Positions 1-6,173 of a stretch of 9,974 nucleotides of DNA are shown here, piece by piece. Every line of letters starts with the position of its first letter. The first letter of the stretch is position 1. Location: NCBI GenBank assembly GCA_035655355.1, contig DASRUQ010000006.1, positions 1 through 9,974 on the forward strand. The letters are read 5' to 3'. Made by a program: the position numbers and the translations under genes. The DNA comes from 2-12-FULL-43-11 sp035655355 (GTDB lineage Bacteria > Patescibacteriota > Minisyncoccia > UBA6257 > Colwellbacteraceae). The notes below the pieces were generated by a model. It did no database searches. It was not told the DNA's origin and saw only the letters and a list, made by a program, of their open reading frames with translations.

Positions 1-309
1 CGGACAGGTTTTATAGCTCCGGGCTGTGTGGTGGTTCACACGGTTGCCGAAGCCTTACGGGCGGTTCAGGATGCGGAAGAGGTGATGGTCATAGGAGGCG
101 GGGCGATATATAAAGAATTCCTGCCGTTAGCGGAAAAGATGTATCTAACTGAGATTCATAGGGAAATTGAAGGAGATATATACTTCCCTAAGTTTAATAG
201 AGCCGAATGGATAGAGGAGGTCAGGCAAGATTTCGGTCCCAATGACGAAAATCCCTATAGCTATAGCTTTGTAGTCTTAAATAGGCTTAAAGTTGATAAA
301 AGTAGCTAA
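1..309 (+). CDS. folA: Dihydrofolate reductase, C-terminal part (5' end outside window)
   Basis: The reading frame is open from base 1 and ends at TAA 307-309, giving 102 residues; the N-terminal ~60 residues of a ~160-residue enzyme lie upstream. Seen: the DHFR nucleotide-binding motif VMVIGGGAIYKEFLPLA at window residues 28-44, followed by MYLTEIHREIEGDIYFP, the usual strand-helix-strand order of the family's second half. The enzyme reduces dihydrofolate to tetrahydrofolate with NADPH in the cytoplasm. It is needed here because ThyA (encoded at 1955-2926) oxidises methylene-tetrahydrofolate to dihydrofolate during dTMP synthesis. It lies on the opposite strand from thyA, with one unassigned gene between them. 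A GTG at 28 is internal to the frame and is not taken as the start. Identification is by motif and is strong; the substrate-binding N-terminus cannot be checked. Confidence 0.93.
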   Translation, partial: RTGFIAPGCVVVHTVAEALRAVQDAEEVMVIGGGAIYKEFLPLAEKMYLTEIHREIEGDIYFPKFNRAEWIEEVRQDFGPNDENPYSYSFVVLNRLKVDKSS

Positions 310-327
310 AAGAGTAAGCTTATATTG

Positions 328-355
328 ATGCCGCTATAGCGGCATTTAATATGCC
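328..355 (+). promoter_or_regulatory. Perfect 18-bp palindrome and overlapping start-codon hairpin
   Basis: Bases 328-345 (atgccgctatagcggcat) are a perfect palindrome; as RNA, a 7-bp GC-rich stem with a 4-nt loop. Its right arm ggcat (341-345) is also complementary to atgcc (351-355), which contains the start codon of the next gene, with a 5-nt loop between. The two hairpins cannot form together. The palindrome occupies the place where an SD sequence would lie, and none is visible. It might be the folA terminator (but only a ttt follows, so a poor U-tract), an operator for a dimeric regulator, or a translation-controlling element. The sequence does not decide between these. Confidence 0.45.
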
Positions 356-1958
356 AAATTTAAGAGAATCTATAAAGAAATTGGCCGAAATTGCCGTACG
401 GGCAAATGCCAAGACACGGGTTAACGGAGAGGACGATACTATTAACGTTGATGACGTGGCGGCTCGCGTAGCCTCCTTTTATGAAGCTATCCGGGGGATA
501 GTGGATTGGAGGGAAGAGCATCTTTTAAGAAAGACGGCTATAGAGAGAATTCTGAAGCGCAGGTCGCTTTTACAGAGTGATCTGACTGGTGAAAATGGGG
601 CCGACGCAGCCGAACAATTTTTAAGAGAGCTGGTTCGGGGCGGGCATTTCCCTAACCATTTTATTCCCTTAGAGAAGATCGAAGAGACCAGGCAGGTTTT
701 GAACAAGTACGCCTATATTTTAAAAAATAGCGGGAATGGCGGGAGGAAAAAGAGGGAGGAACTTAGCAAATGGTTTGTACAGATGGCTTCCTATGAAGTG
801 GAGATTACTCTTGATCCACACGAGAAAGAATTAGGTTTGGTGGATTTCGCTACTAAAGATCTTTTGGAACGTATAAAACTGCGCGCCGAAGATAAGAAGT
901 TGATGACGGAGGACGAGAAGAATCTCCAAATTTACGTAGCGGTTCACCGGGTGCTGTTTAAAATGGATGATCCGGTTATTGCTTACCATCTCTTAGGCAG
1001 ACTCTACGGAGACTGGCATAATCCGGCGGAATCAACTTTGCAGCAGGTGACGACTCATATCTGGGAAGTTAAAGAACTTATAGAAAGAACACTTAATTTC
1101 CCTTACGGGGAAAGATTTTACCGTTTAGTAGAGAGACATGATACGCCTTATTTAATCCTAGGAGATATTATTAGTGATAAAGCCACCTTACTAAAAGAAA
1201 TAGCCGAAGACGGAGATAAATTGGATGTAGAAACAAGCAAGGCTTATAAGGTCAGGCTTAATAAATTAAAGGGCAAGATAAGGCGGGCCGCTATTTACAG
1301 CACAGTCTCAATTTTTATCAGTAAAGTTTTTATAGCCTTGCTCTTGGAAATTCCACTGGACAGTTATCTACAAGGCCATATTAATACCGCAGCTATCATG
1401 ACGAGCGTTCTTATCCCCCCGATCTTAATGCTTTTCTTGGTTACGAACACCAAATTAACCTCCGACAAGAATGTGGCTAATGTTAAAAAAGAAGTTAAGG
1501 CTTTAGTGATCGGGGAAGATAGGATTGATTACTATATTGCTTTCCCAAGGCTCAGGAGTTTTCTTGCTAGATCTGTTTTCGCCATGTTTTATTTGCTGAG
1601 TTTCGCGATTTCATACGGACTGGTAGCCTGGCTCTTATTATCTTACGGCTTTGGACCGTTCTCTGTTCTTATTTTCCTTTTCTTTGTTTCCCTAGTAGCT
1701 TTTGCCGGTACCAAGATTCAGCAAAGAGGCAGGGAGCTCATCGTAGGAGAGGTGAGGTCTGGTTTTATCGGAGGTATTATAGATTTTCTCTTCCTGCCCG
1801 TTATTAAAGTTGGCCAGTGGCTTTCTAAGCAATTAGTTCGCTATAACGCCATAGTGTTTTTACTCAACTTCCTTATAGAAACTCCTATCCAGGTGTTTCT
1901 AGAATTCTTTGAACAGTGGAGGAATTTCTTAAGAGATAAGAAGGAAGAGATTCACTAG
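351..1958 (+). CDS. Unassigned membrane protein, soluble N-terminal region plus C-terminal membrane region
   Basis: The 535-residue product is not one I recognise. Residues 1-310 are charged and mostly helical in character, without a signal peptide or a catalytic motif I know. Hydrophobic stretches follow at about 313-335, 346-366, 408-430 and 434-454, with two weaker ones at about 471-487 and 500-520, so four to six membrane passes are likely. A charged loop (about 367-407) separates the first pair from the second, and the end is lysine/glutamate-rich. ATG 351 is the only reasonable start, because an in-frame TAA lies at 315-317 and no standard start lies between; no SD is visible. The stop TAG (1956-1958) shares its bases with the thyA stop on the other strand. 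The frame is long, ATG-started and clean, and its composition matches a real protein. It may be co-transcribed with folA (41-bp gap). No function is proposed. Confidence 0.85.
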   Translation: MPNLRESIKKLAEIAVRANAKTRVNGEDDTINVDDVAARVASFYEAIRGIVDWREEHLLRKTAIERILKRRSLLQSDLTGENGADAAEQFLRELVRGGHFPNHFIPLEKIEETRQVLNKYAYILKNSGNGGRKKREELSKWFVQMASYEVEITLDPHEKELGLVDFATKDLLERIKLRAEDKKLMTEDEKNLQIYVAVHRVLFKMDDPVIAYHLLGRLYGDWHNPAESTLQQVTTHIWEVKELIERTLNFPYGERFYRLVERHDTPYLILGDIISDKATLLKEIAEDGDKLDVETSKAYKVRLNKLKGKIRRAAIYSTVSIFISKVFIALLLEIPLDSYLQGHINTAAIMTSVLIPPILMLFLVTNTKLTSDKNVANVKKEVKALVIGEDRIDYYIAFPRLRSFLARSVFAMFYLLSFAISYGLVAWLLLSYGFGPFSVLIFLFFVSLVAFAGTKIQQRGRELIVGEVRSGFIGGIIDFLFLPVIKVGQWLSKQLVRYNAIVFLLNFLIETPIQVFLEFFEQWRNFLRDKKEEIH

Positions 1959-2926
1959 GGCGTCCCGGCGGGCTTATTATCTAAACTTCTCAGCCCCGCT
2001 ACAGTCAGTTCTGCTTTAATCGGCGGGTGAGCTTCGTAGGCGGTCAAAGTGACATGCTCCGGCTTAAAATCGGCCAACTCTTTAACCGCCTCACTTATGG
2101 AAACTTTAGCAAAGGGCATAGGATTTCTGGTTAATTGTTCTTTAGCCGCTTCAAAGTGATCTTCGTAAATGTGGACATCGCCGAAAGTGTGGATGAATTC
2201 TCCCGGGCTCCGGCCTAAGAGGCGGGCAACGATATGGGTTAGTAAAGCGTAACTAGCGATATTAAAAGGCACACCCAAAAAAATATCCGCGCTTCTTTGA
2301 TAGAGCTGGAGGGAGAGTTTCTCATTCTTAATGTTGAATTGAAACATATTGTGGCAGATAGGGAAGTGGTTTGCCTCTTCCGGCTTAGCCATAGAGTAAA
2401 GGTATTCCGGGTTCCAGGAAGTGACGATAGCGTTGTGACAAGACGGGTCGTTACGCAGCTCATTAATAGCCCATAAGAGCTGGTCTATGCCCCTGCCGTC
2501 CTTGGCTGGCCACTTACGCCACATCTCGCCGTAGATATGCCTTAGTTCTCCGTACTTTCCGGCAAAGGCCGTATCGGCTTTGATCTTATTTATAAACTCT
2601 TCTTTAGACAATTGAGCGAACTCTCCACGCTCGGCACGCTCGTTATAAACACGGTACGGATAGTCGTCCCAGATATGGACGTTATTATCTACCAAATATT
2701 TAATATTGGATTGGCCCGAAAGAAACCAGTAAAGCTCCTGAAGAACTCCATTCCAGTAAACTTTCTTAGTGGTCAAAAGAGGGAAGCCTTCCGAGAGATT
2801 GAATCTAATTTGTCTGCCAAAAACTCCGTAAGTCGCTTTGCCGTGCCCGGCATCTACCTGGCGGTCGCCATGTTCTATGGTTTCACGGAGAAGTTCTAAG
2901 TATTGCTGTTCAGGGTGTTTATTCAT
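1955..2926 (-). CDS. thyA: Thymidylate synthase (ThyA family), atypical phosphate site
   Basis: ThyA methylates dUMP to dTMP with methylene-tetrahydrofolate. Seen: catalytic Cys191 in FPICHNMFQF; QLYQRSADIFLGVPFNIASY (208-227) with Arg211, Ser212, Asp214 and the uracil-selecting Asn222; Glu64 in QELYWFL; GDVHIY with His252 and Tyr254; YEAHPPIKAEL near the end. It has 323 residues against 264 in E. coli. The excess is mainly an insert at about 88-129, where the L. casei enzyme also has an insert, plus a C-terminal tail of about 13 residues. Odd: the positions of E. coli Arg21, Arg126 and Arg127, which hold the dUMP phosphate, are Gly/Ala-His, His164 and Asn165 here; only the Arg166 equivalent (Arg211) remains. 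AGGT six bases before ATG serves as SD. It is last in the minus-strand run, 21 bp after dcd. Family membership is certain; the exact substrate is less so. Confidence 0.93.
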   Translation of the reverse strand: MNKHPEQQYLELLRETIEHGDRQVDAGHGKATYGVFGRQIRFNLSEGFPLLTTKKVYWNGVLQELYWFLSGQSNIKYLVDNNVHIWDDYPYRVYNERAERGEFAQLSKEEFINKIKADTAFAGKYGELRHIYGEMWRKWPAKDGRGIDQLLWAINELRNDPSCHNAIVTSWNPEYLYSMAKPEEANHFPICHNMFQFNIKNEKLSLQLYQRSADIFLGVPFNIASYALLTHIVARLLGRSPGEFIHTFGDVHIYEDHFEAAKEQLTRNPMPFAKVSISEAVKELADFKPEHVTLTAYEAHPPIKAELTVAGLRSLDNKPAGTP

Positions 2927-2947
2927 TATTCTACCTGGATTTTTATG

Positions 2948-3496
2948 TTATTTGGTTTTCTTCTTAGCGGCAAAGTGCTTCCAGTTGTTTTCGGCGAAAC
3001 GCCCCACTTTTTTATACCGTTTAGAGGGAGGGGAAGTAAGCTTGGAAAAAGTCAGTTGGGCTATCTCCATCCCGGGGCGGAGGATGATAGGGATATTGTT
3101 CAAGTTGCAGAGCTCAAAGGTGATATTCAAAAAATGCCCAGGGTTAATGAGGCCAGCCGTGTTGTGGATAATAAGGCCAACTCTAGCGAGCGATGATTTC
3201 CCCCCAACCTGGATTAAATAATCCTCGGAACCAAAAAATTCCTTGGAGACTCCCAGGACAGAAACGCCGGGATGGAGAACAAACTCCCCGCCATCTTTGA
3301 CACTTATCCCCCTGGTTTTGGCAAAGATTTTTCTGGATGGATCAATGAAATGAGTAGCGCTTCCATCGTTAACCACAAATTTATTACCCAGAAGAATATC
3401 GTAGCTGGCAGGCTGGAGCCGGGATTGGTCAAACGGTTTTAAAACAATACTCCCGTCTTTAACCGCACGCTTAATATCTGTGTCAGAAAGAAACAT
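2948..3496 (-). CDS. dcd: dCTP deaminase family protein (dUTP or dUMP forming)
   Basis: The 182-residue product has the dCTP deaminase/dUTPase-fold signature: MFLSDTDIKRAV at the start, LQPASYDILLG (27-37), GKSSLARVGLIIHNTAG (99-115), then ITFELCN with the likely catalytic Glu128, and PGMEIAQLTF (141-150). It should deaminate dCTP; whether it also removes diphosphate (bifunctional, as in Methanocaldococcus) cannot be read directly. The HNTAG stretch resembles the bifunctional HQTAG rather than E. coli VTAH. Odd: the usual I-D-P/A-G reads INPG here, with Asn118 for the conserved Asp, and Lys100 replaces the Arg of the RSS motif. Its ATG overlaps the preceding CYTH stop in TAATG and lacks an SD, which points to translational coupling. 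It supplies the substrate route for ThyA, encoded 21 bp downstream. Confidence 0.88.
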   Translation of the reverse strand: MFLSDTDIKRAVKDGSIVLKPFDQSRLQPASYDILLGNKFVVNDGSATHFIDPSRKIFAKTRGISVKDGGEFVLHPGVSVLGVSKEFFGSEDYLIQVGGKSSLARVGLIIHNTAGLINPGHFLNITFELCNLNNIPIILRPGMEIAQLTFSKLTSPPSKRYKKVGRFAENNWKHFAAKKKTK

Positions 3497-4173
3497 TATT
3501 CTATAGAAAAAGTCTTATCGGTGCCGTAGTATTCGGCCCAGTTTTTATTATAGTAATCAAACATTCTCTGTAATTTCTCCTGCGACAGCTCCTCGGCTCC
3601 AAGAAGCTCCATAATGCCTCTTAACTTCTCGCGGGCAGAAGCCATTTCCGTTTCGCTGCCAACCATTTTTTCAAATTCCGCGAGCCAGCCATAGCCGGCG
3701 TTTTTGTCCAGGCAAATAATTATGCCGTCATAAGAATACTCTTCTCTCTCCCTGGACCACTTGGCCTGATAAGTAAACCCAGCTCCAAGGATGAGCAGGT
3801 CCAGCGCTTCCAAGGACATAGAAACTCTTTCTTCCATTTCAAAGCGTGAGATGCCGTTCTCGCTCGTGGTGTCATCGGCTGAAGCTTTGACTACCAAAAA
3901 GACATTGTTACCTTTCTCTCTGGTGCGTACCGAAAAGGTTTTGGCGCTGGCAGATAACTTTTTAAGTTCTGCCTGTTTCTCCGGAGTTAAATATCTAACG
4001 CCGACAGTTGAGGCGAGTCTCTCGAGGCTACCGCCCTCAAAATAATGATTGAGTTGTTTGCTGTTCCCGATGAGAGAAGAGGAGGGATTAGAGGTTATCC
4101 TCTTTCGGAGAGAGTCTGCCTTCTCCTGAGGACCGAGTAGAGACTTTATTTCTATTTCGTAGGACAGACCCAT
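3496..4173 (-). CDS. CYTH-domain protein (CyaB / triphosphate tunnel enzyme family)
   Basis: The 225-residue product carries the CYTH hallmark ExExK at the N-terminus (Glu6, Glu8, Lys10 in YEIEIK). The remaining tunnel residues appear in the usual order: Arg83 and Arg85 (FSVRTREKG), Lys96 (LVVKAS), RFEMEERV (110-117), the KWSREREEY stretch (138-146), Asp156 in IIICLDKNAGYGW, and LAEFEKM (164-170) for the final acidic strand. Family members hydrolyse inorganic or nucleoside/thiamine triphosphates, or cyclise ATP (class IV adenylate cyclase); the sequence does not choose. Residues 195-225 form a helical tail typical of CyaB-like proteins. AGGA six bases before ATG is one of the few good SDs here. 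The stop overlaps the dcd start by one base. Because it is tied to dcd and thyA, a nucleotide triphosphate substrate is a fair guess but unproven. Confidence 0.85.
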   Translation of the reverse strand: MGLSYEIEIKSLLGPQEKADSLRKRITSNPSSSLIGNSKQLNHYFEGGSLERLASTVGVRYLTPEKQAELKKLSASAKTFSVRTREKGNNVFLVVKASADDTTSENGISRFEMEERVSMSLEALDLLILGAGFTYQAKWSREREEYSYDGIIICLDKNAGYGWLAEFEKMVGSETEMASAREKLRGIMELLGAEELSQEKLQRMFDYYNKNWAEYYGTDKTFSIE

Positions 4174-4187
4174 ATTAATTCCTACTG

Positions 4188-4193
4188 ATTATA
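4188..4193 (-). promoter_or_regulatory. Possible -10 element (TATAAT) in the permease-CYTH gap
   Basis: Read on the minus strand, the 28-bp gap before the CYTH gene contains an exact TATAAT. At 17-bp spacing the -35 position (4211-4216) reads TTGCGG, matching TTGACA only at TTG. A start about seven bases downstream would leave a very short leader that might cut into the AGGA SD. It could be an internal promoter separating the nucleotide genes from the exporter genes; chance is the alternative in AT-rich spacer. Confidence 0.25.
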
Positions 4194-4201
4194 AAGCAAC
4201 C

Positions 4202-5440
4202 TTATTCGTACCGCAAAGCCTCAATGGGGCTTTTCCTAGCTGCCAGCCGCGCGGGGTATAAGCCGAAGATGAGTCCGATAGTGGCAGATACGCCTAAACC
4301 CAGTAAAGCCCCGTTAACAGGAAAGGCGAAAGCCCAGTCTACCGCGAGTACCTTAGTAAGGGCAAAAGAAACTATAAAGGAGAGTCCGGCGCCTAGCGCT
4401 ATACCTATCAGCCCGCCTATGCCGGTTAGTAAGACCGCCTCCAATAAAAATTGCATTAAAATATCTTTTTGAGTTGCGCCGAGCGCTTTCCTTAGGCCTA
4501 TTTCCTTTGTTCTCTCTGTTACGGAGACAAGCATAATGTTCATAATGCCTATGCCTCCGACGACAAGCGAGATGGCAGCCACGGAAGTCAGTAACATTGT
4601 TATCACCGTGGTGATGACCCCCAAACTGGCTGCAATATCTTTCTGGGTTTCCACAAAGAAGTCGTCCTTGGTTGAATCAGTGATGTTGTGGGAATTGCGT
4701 AAAGTACTTCTGACATCAGAGACGGTCCGCTCTACCGAGTTGTCGGAATCGGCTTGGATAATAAAACGGTGGAAGTACTTAATGCCGAAAAGATACTGTT
4801 GGGCGGTGGTATAGGGGACAATAACCATTTTATCAAAATCAAAGAAAGAAACTTGTCCTTTGGATGGCAAGACGCCTATGACCGTAAAGTTTACTCCTTT
4901 TATTCTTATTTTTTGCCCCAGAACATCAGACTCGCCAAAAAGCTGTTTTTTAACTTCAGAGCCGATAATAACCACATTAGCCAGGCCCTTAACATAATCG
5001 TCGCTGAAAAATCTGCCCTGCTCGGTGTAGATGTTAAAAATGGTACTTACGAGCGGTGTGGCTCCGAAGATAGTCGGCCTATAAGTTTCAGCTTCATAAG
5101 AGACGGTATCACCTCCAAAAACAACGGGCATCATTTGCCCTAAGGTGGGCACGTTTTCTTTCCGTTGCAGGAGATCTAAATCTTTTTGTTTCAGGGAGTC
5201 GCTAAAAATCTGAGCTATGTCAGATGGGCCCGAAGGTTGCTTGCCCGGCACAACTACAATTGTTTTAGAACCCATACCCTGCAGTTCTCCCAAGATAAGG
5301 TTCTGGGCTCCTTCTCCAATAGCCATAACGAGAATAATGGCCGTGATGCCTATCACAATGCCAAGAATAGTTAAGAATGACCTGGATTTGTTGGCTCTAA
5401 GACCCGAAAGAGATGTTTTTAAAACATGGCGGATACTCAT
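4202..5440 (-). CDS. MacB-type ABC transporter permease (MacB periplasmic core + FtsX domain)
   Basis: The 412-residue product has the MacB permease plan: a short cytoplasmic start (SGLRANKSRSFLTILGI), membrane segment 1 at about 21-41, a large extracytoplasmic core at about 42-270, then three membrane segments at about 271-303, 330-360 and 375-396. Landmarks are GIGIMNIMLVSVTERTKEIG (296-315), LRKALGA (317-323), where the ATPase docks, and the terminal LYPARLAARKSPIEALRYE typical of the family. These permeases work mechanically, moving cargo outside the membrane in response to cytoplasmic ATP hydrolysis. Unlike E. coli MacB, the ATPase is a separate gene, encoded 11 bp upstream, as in YknYZ and LolCDE-type systems. 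Start ATG has only a weak A-rich leader (AAGAAAAA). Cargo is unknown; peptides, lipids or macrolide-like compounds are exported by relatives. Confidence 0.92.
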   Translation of the reverse strand: MSIRHVLKTSLSGLRANKSRSFLTILGIVIGITAIILVMAIGEGAQNLILGELQGMGSKTIVVVPGKQPSGPSDIAQIFSDSLKQKDLDLLQRKENVPTLGQMMPVVFGGDTVSYEAETYRPTIFGATPLVSTIFNIYTEQGRFFSDDYVKGLANVVIIGSEVKKQLFGESDVLGQKIRIKGVNFTVIGVLPSKGQVSFFDFDKMVIVPYTTAQQYLFGIKYFHRFIIQADSDNSVERTVSDVRSTLRNSHNITDSTKDDFFVETQKDIAASLGVITTVITMLLTSVAAISLVVGGIGIMNIMLVSVTERTKEIGLRKALGATQKDILMQFLLEAVLLTGIGGLIGIALGAGLSFIVSFALTKVLAVDWAFAFPVNGALLGLGVSATIGLIFGLYPARLAARKSPIEALRYE

Positions 5441-5451
5441 TTTTTCTTGGT

Positions 5452-6168
5452 CTATTTTGTAAACTCCGTTGATTTATGACGGTGAGTGACTTTAATATCG
5501 CTTTCAATCTCACCGTCCATCAATTTCATAATTCTTTGAGCGTGTTCGGCGGTATAAGTTTCGTGAGTGATAAGCACCACAGTTCGCCCTTCTTTCTCGT
5601 TGAGCCCTTGGATAATCTCCATGACAGCCTGGCCGGATTTGGAGTCTAAGTTGCCTGTTGGTTCGTCAGCGAAGATAATCTTCGGGTTCATAACCAAGGC
5701 TCTGGCGATAGCTACTCTTTGCCGTTCTCCTCCGGAAAGCTGTGAAGATTCATGAGTCAGACGGTGGGATAGGCCGACTGATTCTATAGCCCGCAAAGCC
5801 AGGGATTCCCACGAGGACTCGGGAATGCCGGAATAAAGCAGGGGGAGTTTGACGTTGTCCAGAACATTAGTGCGGGCCAAGAGATTGAAAGTCTGGAAAA
5901 TAAAACCCATTTTCTCATTCCTGACTTTAGAGAGTTCATCGTCGGAGTATTGGTTCATGGCTTTGCCGTCAAATAAATATTGACCTCCGCTTTGTCTGTC
6001 AAGAAACCCAAGTATATGAAGTAGGGTAGACTTGCCGGATCCCGATGGTCCCATAATAGCCAGGAACTCGCCCGCCTCTATTTTAAAAGAAACTCCTCGG
6101 AGAGCTGGAGTTTCAATGCCGTCATCGTGATAAGATTTCTCCAGATTTTTGACTTCTATCTGAGACAT
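5452..6168 (-). CDS. ABC transporter ATP-binding protein (MacB/LolD/YknY type)
   Basis: The 238-residue nucleotide-binding subunit is complete: Walker A GPSGSGKST (40-48), Q-loop FQTFNLL (91-97), signature LSGGERQRVAIARAL (144-158), Walker B IIFADEP with catalytic Glu169, D-loop LDS, and switch His202. The stretch GFIFQTFNLLARTNVLDNVKLP is characteristic of the MacB/LolD/FtsE branch, which pairs with FtsX-like permeases rather than classical importers. It powers the permease encoded 11 bp downstream and is 5 bp after the adaptor gene. The minus-strand start lies in TAAATGATATG. The earlier ATG there (6171-6173) is out of frame, so ATG 6166-6168 is used; it is consistent with the MSQIEVKNLEKSY start expected for the family. 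The C-terminal ~15 residues are charged and not conserved. Confidence 0.95.
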   Translation of the reverse strand: MSQIEVKNLEKSYHDDGIETPALRGVSFKIEAGEFLAIMGPSGSGKSTLLHILGFLDRQSGGQYLFDGKAMNQYSDDELSKVRNEKMGFIFQTFNLLARTNVLDNVKLPLLYSGIPESSWESLALRAIESVGLSHRLTHESSQLSGGERQRVAIARALVMNPKIIFADEPTGNLDSKSGQAVMEIIQGLNEKEGRTVVLITHETYTAEHAQRIMKLMDGEIESDIKVTHRHKSTEFTK

Positions 6169-6173
6169 ATCAT

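Noticed and set aside
1940..1990. Bidirectional terminator at the convergent junction
   Set aside because: There is no intergenic space, no stem longer than about three base pairs and no T-tract.
1955..2926. ThyA homologue as a dCMP hydroxymethylase
   Set aside because: The residue that selects uracil (Asn222, in PFNIASY) is kept; cytosine-specific relatives carry Asp there.
2612..3221. Plus-strand open frames opposite thyA and dcd
   Set aside because: They lie antisense to two strongly motif-supported genes, overlap each other in different frames and show no family motif.
4754..5143. 129-codon plus-strand frame opposite the permease gene
   Set aside because: It is a shadow of the permease frame with no recognisable domain or SD.
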